From an uncultured Eubacteriales bacterium (lineage in GTDB: Bacteria; Bacillota; Clostridia; Oscillospirales; Oscillospiraceae), in the NCBI GenBank assembly GCA_902475855.1, contig CABSBF010000044.1, forward strand, positions 1-13,707: a stretch of DNA of 13,707 nucleotides. Direction: 5' to 3'. The notes beneath the pieces are model-generated. The model ran no database searches, had not been told where the DNA came from, and was given only the letters and a program-made list of their open reading frames with translations. Shown here in pieces: positions 7,022-13,654 of this stretch. Position 1 is the first letter of the stretch. The number at the start of each line of letters is the position of its first letter. The position numbers and the translations under genes are program-made.

Positions 7022-7424
7022 CGCTTACCTCCGTAAATGCTACAAACAGCTCGTTCATGCGCTGCATTCTGCCAAGCAGGAACAGCGCGCCGAAGAGCGC
7101 TTCCACACCGGTCGCCTTGGCATACTGTGCAGGTGTGGCGTTTTTGGGAATCCCGTGGGGATGGGCGTTGCGGCCGCGGCGGTAGAAGGCGGACTCTTCC
7201 TCCGTCAGTGCCGGGAGCATGCGGTCAGCAAGCGCGGCCTGTGCCCCTGCGCAGACCTGCGCAACGGTGTCATGGTGCAGCTTCCCGTTTGTGCAGCCGC
7301 CGTTCAGGCACAGACGGCTGCGCACCAGCAGTTCAAAAACGGCATCGCCAATGTGCGCAAGCGCCAGCGCGGACATGGCATTGATCTGCTTCGGCGTCAT
7401 ATTCGGTTCAAAAAAGTTCTGCAA
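7011..7424 (-). CDS. mrnC: Mini-ribonuclease III
   Basis: MrnC is a dimeric RNase III without an RNA-binding domain; in Bacillus it matures both ends of 23S rRNA. The roughly 137-residue length fits. I see the catalytic segment HIGDAVFELLVR with Asp27 and Glu31, RRGRN at 82-86, and ATGVEALFGALFLLG with Glu109. The start is uncertain. The frame opens after a stop at 7445-7443, and the first ATG (7400) would remove the NFFEP segment that resembles the usual family N-terminus and has no ribosome site. The TTG at 7424 keeps it but also lacks a clear Shine-Dalgarno. The stop lies inside rqcH, 11 bases past that gene's start. In many Firmicutes mrnC follows cysS; here it begins its own unit. Confidence 0.92.
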   Translation of the reverse strand: MQNFFEPNMTPKQINAMSALALAHIGDAVFELLVRSRLCLNGGCTNGKLHHDTVAQVCAGAQAALADRMLPALTEEESAFYRRGRNAHPHGIPKNATPAQYAKATGVEALFGALFLLGRMQRMNELFVAFTEVSDAL

Positions 7425-7470
7425 TCGTATCAGTCCATTCTGTTATCTGTTGCTCTGTGTTTTCTCTAAT

Positions 7471-7499
7471 ATCATACAACGGCAGGGGGAAAAATGCAA
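7471..7499 (-). promoter_or_regulatory. Probable promoter of mrnC-rqcH
   Basis: On the minus strand TTGCAT (7499-7494), 17 bases and TATGAT (7476-7471) form a plausible promoter. The -35 is weak (three of six) while the -10 matches five of six. Transcription would begin near 7464, about 40 bases before the proposed TTG start. Confidence 0.5.
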
Positions 7500-7568
7500 G
7501 GGAGGGCGTATCGAACCGCATAAGGTAATTTCAAGGACAAGTGTTCCTGCCGCGGCGACAAAAAGGAA

Positions 7569-7597
7569 TTGACATTTTGATGTTCGCGGAGTAAGAT
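7569..7597 (+). promoter_or_regulatory. Promoter of the aminotransferase-permease pair
   Basis: A perfect TTGACA (7569-7574) is followed by a 17-base spacer and TAAGAT (7592-7597), four of six against consensus. The start would be near 7604, leaving a leader of under 30 bases. The leader has no room for a T-box or other structured element. Confidence 0.72.
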
Positions 7598-7631
7598 GTA
7601 GAAAACAAACCTCCGGAAAGGAAGAACCATT

Positions 7632-8909
7632 ATGAAGCCCTATGCACAGTATACGAAACAGGAACGCGCGGCGGAGTTGGCTGCCCTGCAGGAGAAATTG
7701 CAGGAGTATGCCGCGCTGCATCTGAACCTGAACATGGCGCGTGGCAAGCCGTCCAAAGCGCAGCTTGATATGACGAGCGGCCTTCTGACCGTGCTGTCAG
7801 ACCCTGCCGACTGCATGGATGGGAACATCGACGCACGCAACTACGGCGAGTTGGCCGGTCTGCCCTCGGCCAAGAAGCTTTTTGCCGAAATCCTCGGCAC
7901 AAAGCCGGAAGAGATATTCGTCGGCGGCAATGCCAGCCTGAACCTGATGTATGATCTGATCGCCAAGGCATACACCCACGGACTGAAGCATTCTCCGCGT
8001 CCGTGGGCAAAGGAGCCGGTTGTCCGGTTTCTCTGCCCGTCGCCCGGCTATGACCGGCATTTCAAAATCTCCGAGAGCTTCGGTATGGAACTGATTCCAA
8101 TTTCCATGACGGAAAGCGGGCCGGATATGGACGCAATTGAAAAAGCCGTCAGAGATCCGGCGGTCAAGGGTATGTGGTGCGTACCGAAGTATTCCAATCC
8201 GGACGGTATCATCTATTCCGACGAAACGATCGACCGCATTGCCGCGCTGCGTCCGGCTGCGCCGGATTTTACCCTGATGTGGGATAACGCATACTGCATC
8301 CATGAGATCTACGGAAAATTTGTGCCTTTCCGCGACATCCTTTCTCTCTGCCGCGCACAAGGAAATGCCGACATGGTCTACGAATTTGCTTCGACCTCCA
8401 AGATTACCTTCCCCGGTGCGGGTGTGGCGTGTATGGCCGCCTCGGAGGAGAACATCCGGTATCTTTTGTCCCTCCTGACCTACCAGACGATCAGTTATGA
8501 TAAAGTCAACCAGCTTCGCCATGTACGGTATCTTCAGGATAGGGCGCACACGTTGGAACTGATGCAGAAGCATGCAGCTCTCCTTGCACCGAAGTTCACC
8601 GCGGTGCTTGATACGCTGGAGTGTGAGATTGCACCCTTGAAGATTGCACACTGGACACAGCCGCAGGGCGGTTATTTTATCTCCTTTTACGCTATGCCAG
8701 GCACGGCAAAACGTGCACTTGCTCTGTGCAAGGAGGCGGGCGTGACCATGACGGGCGCAGGCGCGACCTATCCCTATGGCCGCGATCCGCAGGACAGCAA
8801 CATCCGCATTGCACCCTCGCTGCCGCCCGTGGAGGAACTGACACAGGCAATGCAGATCTTCTGCCTGTGCATTCGTATCGCGGCGCTGGAAAAGCTGGAC
8901 GAGGCATAA
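7632..8909 (+). CDS. Aspartate aminotransferase, AspT type (subgroup Ic)
   Basis: A 425-residue PLP-dependent fold-type I aminotransferase, most like the stand-alone aspartate aminotransferase family (Asp_aminotransf, formerly Aminotran_MocR; Corynebacterium AspT). Such enzymes exchange the amino group between aspartate and 2-oxoglutarate. The cofactor lysine is Lys257 in STSKITFPGAG. Asn189 in YSNP, Asp218 and Tyr221 in WDNAY fit the PLP contacts, and an arginine in SNIRIAPSLPP near the C-terminus fits the carboxylate-binding residue. ARGKPS at 36-41 is the usual N-terminal family motif. There is no DNA-binding domain, so it is an enzyme rather than a MocR regulator. AAAGGAAG lies 7 bases before the ATG. 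The substrate is inferred from the family; another amino acid is possible. Confidence 0.88.
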   Translation: MKPYAQYTKQERAAELAALQEKLQEYAALHLNLNMARGKPSKAQLDMTSGLLTVLSDPADCMDGNIDARNYGELAGLPSAKKLFAEILGTKPEEIFVGGNASLNLMYDLIAKAYTHGLKHSPRPWAKEPVVRFLCPSPGYDRHFKISESFGMELIPISMTESGPDMDAIEKAVRDPAVKGMWCVPKYSNPDGIIYSDETIDRIAALRPAAPDFTLMWDNAYCIHEIYGKFVPFRDILSLCRAQGNADMVYEFASTSKITFPGAGVACMAASEENIRYLLSLLTYQTISYDKVNQLRHVRYLQDRAHTLELMQKHAALLAPKFTAVLDTLECEIAPLKIAHWTQPQGGYFISFYAMPGTAKRALALCKEAGVTMTGAGATYPYGRDPQDSNIRIAPSLPPVEELTQAMQIFCLCIRIAALEKLDEA

Positions 8910-8935
8910 CGTGCCGGGGAAGAGAGAAAGAAAAC

Positions 8936-9808
8936 ATGAAACGTAATCTCTGGCAAACGCTGCTTCCGCTTCTGACAGCGATGATCTGGGGCGCCGCATT
9001 TTCCGCGCAGAGCGTATGCTCGAAATATCTCGGCCCGTTTACAATCAGTGCACTGCGTTTTTTCATTGCCTTTTTGGTGCTGCTTCCGGTCTGCCTGCTG
9101 CGGAAAAAGGGTGGTGCGTGGCGTGATGTTATCCTTGGCAGCTTGCTCAGCGGTGCGGCGCTGTTCGCCGCTTCCAACGCACAGCAGTATGGCCTGGCTG
9201 CCGGCGCGTCGGCAGGGAAGGCCGGATTCATCACGGCGCTTTATATTGTTCTGGTGCCGCTGGCGGGCATTTTCGCAAAGAAAAAACTTGCGCCACGCAT
9301 CTGGCTGGCCGTTGCGGTCGCAGTTGTGGGGATGTACTTTTTGTGCATTTCCGGCGGATTCTCCGTTGCACCTTCCGACCTTTGGCTTCTTGCCTGTGCT
9401 GCGCTTTTTACGGTGCAGATCCTCACGGTAGATCATTTTGTCCAGAAGGTGGACGGCCTGGCCTTGTCCTGCGGGGAATTCCTGACGGCGGCGCTGCTCT
9501 CGGCACTGTTTCTCGGCAAGGAGTCTGTTACAGGCACGGCGGTGTTATCCTGCCTCTGGCCTCTTGCGTATGTCGCGGTGCTTTCCAGTTGCGTGGGCTA
9601 TACGCTGCAAACACTGGCGCAGCAGGACGGCAATCCGGTTGTGGTGTCGCTGCTTCTCAGTCTGGAGTCCTTCTTTGCCGCTGTGTTCGGTGCGGTGCTG
9701 CTGCACGAGCGTCTGAGTGCACGGGAGATTCTCGGCTGCGGCCTGATGCTTGTGGCCATCGTGCTTGCAGAGCTGCCTGAGCGAAGAAGAAAGAAGCAAA
9801 CGGTATAA
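8936..9808 (+). CDS. EamA/DMT-superfamily membrane permease
   Basis: A 290-residue integral membrane protein with about ten hydrophobic segments and the internal duplication of the EamA family. The first half shows the conserved Trp-Gly at 18-19 and Arg-Phe at 41-42. The second has SLESFFAAVFGAVLLHERL at 242-260, the typical segment before the last helix. The C-terminus is basic (ERRRKK), fitting a cytoplasmic end. Members export amino acids, metabolites or drugs, and the substrate cannot be read from sequence. It follows the aminotransferase by 26 bases with only a loose purine-rich ribosome site (AGAGAGAAAG), so the two probably share a transcript. Amino-acid efflux is a possibility suggested by that neighbour. 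The frame opens further upstream inside the aminotransferase gene, but the ATG at 8936 begins the usual family N-terminus. Confidence 0.9.
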   Translation: MKRNLWQTLLPLLTAMIWGAAFSAQSVCSKYLGPFTISALRFFIAFLVLLPVCLLRKKGGAWRDVILGSLLSGAALFAASNAQQYGLAAGASAGKAGFITALYIVLVPLAGIFAKKKLAPRIWLAVAVAVVGMYFLCISGGFSVAPSDLWLLACAALFTVQILTVDHFVQKVDGLALSCGEFLTAALLSALFLGKESVTGTAVLSCLWPLAYVAVLSSCVGYTLQTLAQQDGNPVVVSLLLSLESFFAAVFGAVLLHERLSAREILGCGLMLVAIVLAELPERRRKKQTV

Positions 9809-9850
9809 TGTAAGCACTGCGAGATTTGACCGGCAGTCATAAAAAACAGC

Positions 9851-9888
9851 AATCCTCCGTATGCTCGGTGGCATACGGAGGATTTTTC
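9851..9888. terminator. Bidirectional terminator between the permease and the NTPase-CYTH gene
   Basis: A perfect 14-bp stem (9851-9864 with 9871-9884) with a 6-base loop is followed by T residues on the plus strand. On the minus strand it is followed, after three bases, by a run of six T residues (plus-strand A-run 9841-9846). It serves both converging genes. Confidence 0.92.
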
Positions 9889-9944
9889 ATGCTAAAATCA
9901 CTTCCCGGATTCGCGCATTCCGGTAACGCAACACAGCGCTTGTG
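9889..9944. other. Short convergent intergenic spacer with a small dyad
   Basis: The dyad AACACA-gcgct-TGTGTT (9930-9946) overlaps the stop codon of the minus-strand gene and has no T-run after it. It could help protect the 3' end of that transcript or be chance. Nothing else is visible here. Confidence 0.35.
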
Positions 9945-11051
9945 TTACAGCTTTTGGTTTTTTGCAAGCTGGGAGTTGCGGTAGGCGGGGTCATTCGTGA
10001 CCTCGCGGAGAATGTGAATCTCCGGAGGGGCGTCGACCGCGCCATCCGAGACGGGAAGCGCCGCACGCATAATGGCGCGCTCTGCTGAGAAGGGGTACAC
10101 GTCAATTTCGAAACGGCGGCCATTGTAAGAAAACCGGTATTTGATCTTATGCACGGCGTGCAGACTGACGTCGCCTTCCATCAGATACTGGATATATTCT
10201 TTGCTGGAGATAGGTTTTTCCGTTTCCCACTGGCCATCGCCGGTGTAGTGCTTTTCTGTGTAGAAATAGAGATACTCGTTGCCGTTTTTCTGCTGGCGGA
10301 TACGGCGGACGATATTCGGGTTTGTCTGGGAAAGGTAGGTCTGCATCATGTCGATGCCCGCGGCATGGTAGTTGCGTACCAATACGTCAACATCAGGCAG
10401 CTCAATCAGATATTTGTGCCAAACCTCCTCCGGCATGGCCTGACCAATGGTTTCATAGACCGCACGCAGACCGCGGGCAATCTTGTCCTCGAAATCCACA
10501 GAGTTGTCAATGACCTTAAGATTCGGATGCTTCGACCAGGCCCGCAGCGCCAGCTCGTCCTTTTCGCGCGCAACTTCCAGAGGCTCATAACGCGCTTCGT
10601 TGCCGTAATTGTAGGCAAATTCCGCGCCCTTGGCGCAGGAAACCAGATGCAGAACGGCATCGTAACCGGCCATAACCTCTTCCTCGGTTTTGCCGAAACT
10701 GCCGAGCACCTCGCGAAATTCCTCGTCGGAGATGTAGGCTTTGTCATCCAGCAGTGCACGGTCGTAGATGACGAGGACGTTTTCTTCCGGCACCATGTTC
10801 GCCGCCTTGAGGGCGAGCTTTTCCTTGTGAATCTGGTCTGCGATCACGAAATACTGAAAATCCAGCATAGATACACAGTTGCCGAATGGCTTGATGCCGA
10901 AGCCTGAGATCAGCTCTGTCGCCGTCTCTGGGATAGTAATGACCTTCCAGCCGTCATCCTGCTTGAATTCCTTCAGAATTCGGCTGATGAGGGTGGTCTT
11001 GCCTGCTGCCGGACCGCCGGTCAGTACGATGCGGGTGATATTCTTTGCCAA
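9945..11051 (-). CDS. P-loop NTPase (AAA_28/COG3911-like) fused to a CYTH-like domain
   Basis: A 368-residue, probably cytoplasmic two-domain protein. The N-terminal domain (1 to about 200) looks like a small-molecule-kinase-type P-loop NTPase: Walker A GGPAAGKT at 12-19, a Walker B-like VLVIYDRALLD with Asp97, and an Arg-rich lid region near 151-165. The C-terminal part (about 208-368) reads as a CYTH/triphosphate-tunnel domain: MMQTYLSQT (235-243), RRIRQQ (249-254), YFYTEK, KIKYRFSYNGRRFEIDVY (302-319) and EVTNDPAYRNSQLA (350-363). The usual ExExK opening is altered to EVWHK (209-213). From memory, animal TTD14 has the same domain pair, and plant TTM proteins combine a kinase with CYTH. The substrate is unknown. 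The start is TTG, supported by AAGGGAG eight bases upstream; no in-frame ATG lies nearby. Confidence 0.85.
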   Translation of the reverse strand: MAKNITRIVLTGGPAAGKTTLISRILKEFKQDDGWKVITIPETATELISGFGIKPFGNCVSMLDFQYFVIADQIHKEKLALKAANMVPEENVLVIYDRALLDDKAYISDEEFREVLGSFGKTEEEVMAGYDAVLHLVSCAKGAEFAYNYGNEARYEPLEVAREKDELALRAWSKHPNLKVIDNSVDFEDKIARGLRAVYETIGQAMPEEVWHKYLIELPDVDVLVRNYHAAGIDMMQTYLSQTNPNIVRRIRQQKNGNEYLYFYTEKHYTGDGQWETEKPISSKEYIQYLMEGDVSLHAVHKIKYRFSYNGRRFEIDVYPFSAERAIMRAALPVSDGAVDAPPEIHILREVTNDPAYRNSQLAKNQKL

Positions 11052-11082
11052 GCGGATCGCTCCCTTGCTATCAATTCACTTT

Positions 11083-11111
11083 ATTTTACCATTTTCTTCG
11101 TGAAAAAGCAA
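11083..11111 (-). promoter_or_regulatory. Probable promoter of the NTPase-CYTH gene
   Basis: On the minus strand TTGCTT (11111-11106), 17 bases and TAAAAT (11088-11083) give a good -10 with a weak -35. Transcription would begin near 11076, about 25 bases before the TTG start. Confidence 0.55.
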
Positions 11112-11219
11112 GTGCGGCGAGAAAATACAAATAATTCAAGCTGCAAGAAAAGAAAATGGAACATTTTTCGCTCTATGCCGTCAAAAGCTAGGATTGTTCG
11201 CCTGCTTTACCGGTTTTGC

Positions 11220-11248
11220 TTGCGAAATCGACCAAAGCATGTTATGAT
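11220..11248 (+). promoter_or_regulatory. Promoter of the EEP-fold gene
   Basis: TTGCGA (11220-11225), a 17-base spacer and TATGAT (11243-11248) form a promoter with four and five of six consensus bases. The start would fall near 11255, about 20 bases before the ATG. The 100 bases upstream (about 11112-11219) hold no recognisable element. Confidence 0.65.
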
Positions 11249-11275
11249 AGAAAAAAACAAAAGGAGGCGGGAGCT

Positions 11276-12532
11276 ATGGAAGAGCCGAAACAGTTGCCGC
11301 AGGAGCAGCAGACTCCCGTAGGAAATGCAGATTCGCGGCTGGACAGCGCACCGACGGGCGTTTATGTTCCGGTGCAGCCGCAGCAGATGCCGCAGCTACC
11401 TGCGAAGAGACCTGAAAAAACCAAAAAACGGAGGACGCCCCTGCCTCGCTGGGAAAGAATCACACTGAAAACGGTCAAGTGGGTCGTTTTCGTGCTGCTG
11501 ACGCTCGCTCTTATCGTCGGCGGCGTACTGGGTCACCTGACGATCGTCGAGTATCGCCCGGCTTATTCCGAGAATGCTTCCCGCGGAAATTTTGAATCTT
11601 CACAGCCTGTGCCGCGGAAAACACTGCGCATCATGACGCTCAACACCGGATACGGCGGGTTGGGCCGCGACGCAGACTTTTTCATGGACGGCGGCAAGGG
11701 CGTCAATCCGGAATCAGAGGAGCTGGTGCGCGAAAATATGTCCGGCATTGAGGACATCCTGCTTTCTGCCAATGCCGATCTGATCCTGCTTCAGGAGGTT
11801 GATACCGGATCAAAGCGGACGTATCAGCTTGACCAGTGGCGCCAGTATGAATTTGATCTTGAGCATTACGAAAGCCGCTATGCACTCAACTATTCCTGTG
11901 AATATGTTCCCTATCCTCTGCCGACGATCGGCGAGGTGCACTCTGGCCTTGCAACCTACAGCCTCTATGACATCGACAGCGCGACGCGTTATAGCCTGCC
12001 GAATCCCTTCTCCTGGCCGCTGCGGATTGCCAATCTGAAACGCTGTCTGCTTGTTACGCGCATGCCCATCGAAGGGAAAAGCGAGGACGCCACGCAGCAG
12101 GAGCTGGTCATTGTGAATCTGCATCTGGAGGCCTATGACGACGGCGAGGGAAAGATCGCCCAGACGGAGCTCCTGATGAAGATTTTGCAGGAAGAATACG
12201 AAAAGGGCAATTATGTCGTTGCAGGCGGCGACTTCAATCAGTATTTCCCCGGTGTTGCATCCCGCTATCCGATCAAGGACAGCTCCGGCTGGCAGCCCGG
12301 CACGTTGGACGATACGCTTCCGGAGGGCTGGCGCTATGTCTATGACACCTCCACACCGACCTGCCGTCTGCTCAATCAGCCCCTGGATGAATCGAGCAGT
12401 CTAACGCAGTATTATGTGATCGACGGCTTCATCGTTTCTCCGAATATCAAGGTCGTCAGCGTGGAAACGCGTGACGAGGGCTTCGGATTTACCGATCACA
12501 ATCCGGTTGTTATGGAATTTGAAATGGAATGA
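11276..12532 (+). CDS. Membrane-anchored endonuclease/exonuclease/phosphatase-fold protein
   Basis: A 418-residue protein of the EEP superfamily. The first 65 residues are Pro/Gln-rich and then strongly basic (KRPEKTKKRR). One transmembrane helix follows at about 67-90, and the catalytic domain starts near 115. Basic residues on the inner side predict the domain outside the cell. Superfamily active-site elements are present: LNTGYGG with Asn123, LQEVD with Glu174, NLHLEA with Asn281/His283, GGDFNQ with Asp319/Asn321, and TDHNP with Asp407/His408. The set looks complete, so a metal-dependent phosphodiesterase is expected. Substrates in this superfamily range from nucleic acids to inositol phosphates and sphingomyelin, and none can be assigned. 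AAGGAGG lies eight bases before the ATG at 11276. Terminators or promoters on both sides make it monocistronic. Confidence 0.88.
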   Translation: MEEPKQLPQEQQTPVGNADSRLDSAPTGVYVPVQPQQMPQLPAKRPEKTKKRRTPLPRWERITLKTVKWVVFVLLTLALIVGGVLGHLTIVEYRPAYSENASRGNFESSQPVPRKTLRIMTLNTGYGGLGRDADFFMDGGKGVNPESEELVRENMSGIEDILLSANADLILLQEVDTGSKRTYQLDQWRQYEFDLEHYESRYALNYSCEYVPYPLPTIGEVHSGLATYSLYDIDSATRYSLPNPFSWPLRIANLKRCLLVTRMPIEGKSEDATQQELVIVNLHLEAYDDGEGKIAQTELLMKILQEEYEKGNYVVAGGDFNQYFPGVASRYPIKDSSGWQPGTLDDTLPEGWRYVYDTSTPTCRLLNQPLDESSSLTQYYVIDGFIVSPNIKVVSVETRDEGFGFTDHNPVVMEFEME

Positions 12533-12541
12533 TTGTTCTGT

Positions 12542-12574
12542 GCGGCATGGGGTTCGCCCCGTGCCGCGCTTTTT
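12542..12574 (+). terminator. Terminator of the EEP-fold gene with a UUCG loop
   Basis: An 11-bp G+C-rich stem (12542-12552 with 12557-12567, one U-G pair) closes on a TTCG tetraloop and is followed by five T residues (12570-12574). It lies nine bases after the stop codon. It is a strong intrinsic terminator, so noc needs its own promoter. Confidence 0.93.
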
Positions 12575-12597
12575 CGCCCCTGCATGCCGGAAGAAGC

Positions 12598-12616
12598 TAT
12601 TTCCCGCGTATTTCCC
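12598..12616. repeat. Tandem TATTTCCC repeat upstream of noc
   Basis: TATTTCCC occurs at 12598-12605 and again at 12609-12616, an 11-base period, about one helical turn. The unit equals one half of the palindromic Noc-binding site known in Bacillus (ATTTCCCGGGAAAT). The two copies are direct rather than inverted, so this is not a canonical full site. A link to autoregulation by the Noc protein encoded downstream is speculation. Confidence 0.45.
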
Positions 12617-12669
12617 AAGATATTGTGTGGAATGAAAATAGGACACGCAATTTATTGTGCCAACTGCCC

Positions 12670-12706
12670 GCGTTTCGTGCGTTTTCGCACGGGAAAACGC
12701 TAGAAT
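12670..12706 (+). promoter_or_regulatory. Long dyad abutting a -10 element upstream of noc
   Basis: GCGTTT-CGTGCG (12670-12681) pairs with CGCACG-gga-AAACGC (12686-12700) around TTTT, giving 12-bp arms with a 3-base bulge. Directly after it comes TAGAAT (12701-12706), the best -10 candidate for noc. No good -35 exists at 16-18 bases, because that place is occupied by the dyad. The dyad may be an operator or activator site; alternatively, if the promoter lies elsewhere, an RNA hairpin. Confidence 0.5.
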
Positions 12707-12723
12707 AAAAGACGGGAACACCA

Positions 12724-12748
12724 TGGCGCCGAGTGGGAGTGGCGCCGA
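12724..12748 (+). repeat. Paired TGGCGCCGA repeats in the noc leader
   Basis: TGGCGCCGA is repeated at 12724-12732 and 12740-12748. Because GGCGCC is self-complementary, the two copies can also pair as a 6-bp hairpin around 10 bases. It lies 24 bases before the noc ATG, just upstream of the ribosome site, so it could influence translation. No known regulator is recognised. Confidence 0.45.
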
Positions 12749-12772
12749 AAGGGAAACAAGGGAGGAATACAG

Positions 12773-13588
12773 ATGCGAAGGGGCAGGGGGCTGCTGGAAA
12801 GCGGCCGGATCCTCTATCTGCCGGTAGAGCAGCTCCGGCCAAATCCGACGCAGCCGCGGAAAATATTTGACCCCGTCGGATTGCAGGAGCTGGCAGCGAG
12901 CATTCGGACGTATGGTATTTTGCAGCCGCTCACGGTGCGGCGCAGAGACGGAGTGTATGAGCTGGTGGCGGGGGAGCGCCGCCTGCGCGCAGCAAGACTT
13001 GCGGGACTGACGGAGGTTCCGTGCATTCTGCTGAATGTGGATGAGGAGCAATCCGGTATGGTGGCGCTGGTGGAGAATTTGCAGCGGCGTGATCTGGATT
13101 ACATCGAAGAGGCGGAGGGACTGGCGCGGCTGATGCGGCAGTACGGGCTGAATCAGGAACAGGCTGCAGCCAAAGTGGGCAAGAGCCAGAGTGCTGTTGC
13201 CAATAAGCTGCGCTTGCTGCGTCACAGCCCGGCAGTGCTGGCTGTGCTGCGGGAAAACGGTCTGTCCGAGCGCCATGCACGAGCGCTGCTGCGCCTGCCG
13301 ACGGAGAAAGAACGGCTGGAGGCGCTGGCGGTGGTGATTCGGCAGCAGATGAATGTAGCCAAGACGGAGGAACTGATCGAATCTTTGCTGGCAAAGAAAC
13401 GCCAGCAGGCAGAGGAACCCAAAAAAGGCATCCGTAAGCTGATTGTTCGGGATGTTCGACTGTTTATCAACAGTGTCAATCACAACCTTGATCTGATCCG
13501 CGGTGCGGGTATCCGGGCGGAGGCTTCGCAGGAGGAAACTGATTCCGAGATCGTTCTGACGATCCGCCTGCCGAAGCGTGCCGGTTGA
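12773..13588 (+). CDS. noc: Nucleoid occlusion protein, Noc-type ParB homologue
   Basis: A 271-residue ParB/Spo0J-family DNA-binding protein. ParB proteins are CTP-dependent clamps; Noc binds its own sites and blocks division over the nucleoid. The N-terminal CTP-binding domain shows NPTQPRK (24-30), GERRLR (67-72) and ENLQRRDL (101-108). A helix-turn-helix covers about 127-150, with KSQSAVANKLRLL. The C-terminal stretch RDVRLFINSVNHNLDLIR (226-243) ending TIRLPKR is of Noc rather than Spo0J type. The start has GGGAGG seven bases upstream. The N-terminus is short (MRRGRGLLES), and whether it forms the membrane-targeting helix of Bacillus Noc is unclear. noc usually lies near oriC beside rsmG and parAB; none is inside this window. 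A plain ParB is the alternative. Confidence 0.87.
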   Translation: MRRGRGLLESGRILYLPVEQLRPNPTQPRKIFDPVGLQELAASIRTYGILQPLTVRRRDGVYELVAGERRLRAARLAGLTEVPCILLNVDEEQSGMVALVENLQRRDLDYIEEAEGLARLMRQYGLNQEQAAAKVGKSQSAVANKLRLLRHSPAVLAVLRENGLSERHARALLRLPTEKERLEALAVVIRQQMNVAKTEELIESLLAKKRQQAEEPKKGIRKLIVRDVRLFINSVNHNLDLIRGAGIRAEASQEETDSEIVLTIRLPKRAG

Positions 13589-13606
13589 ATCAAAGAAGAA
13601 AGCTGC

Positions 13607-13654
13607 AAAAAAGTGCCGCAGGGCGTTTCCGGGGGAGGGAAACGCACTTTTTTT
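13607..13654 (+). terminator. Terminator of noc with a two-part stem
   Basis: The core stem GCGTTTCC (13623-13630) pairs with GGAAACGC (13638-13645) around a 7-base loop and is followed by AC and seven T residues (13648-13654). An outer arm AAAAAAGT (13607-13614) can pair with ACTTTTTT (13646-13653), leaving an 8-base bulge. It lies about 20 bases past the noc stop and suggests noc is not co-transcribed with what follows. Confidence 0.88.

Noticed and set aside
7443..7721. Small minus-strand gene between mrnC and the aminotransferase
   Set aside because: The frame runs through both divergent promoters and the 5' end of the aminotransferase gene, with no ribosome site and no recognisable family.
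7797..8999. About 400-codon open frame on the minus strand opposite the aminotransferase
   Set aside because: It is a shadow of a conserved gene, without promoter or ribosome site; it also crosses into the next gene.
11100..11321. Small plus-strand gene upstream of the EEP-fold gene
   Set aside because: It overlaps the promoter, ribosome site and start of the EEP gene in another frame, and its product is a low-information basic string.
12401..13483. About 360-codon minus-strand open frame across the EEP end and noc
   Set aside because: It runs through two conserved plus-strand genes and the terminator between them, and its composition is typical of antisense reading.
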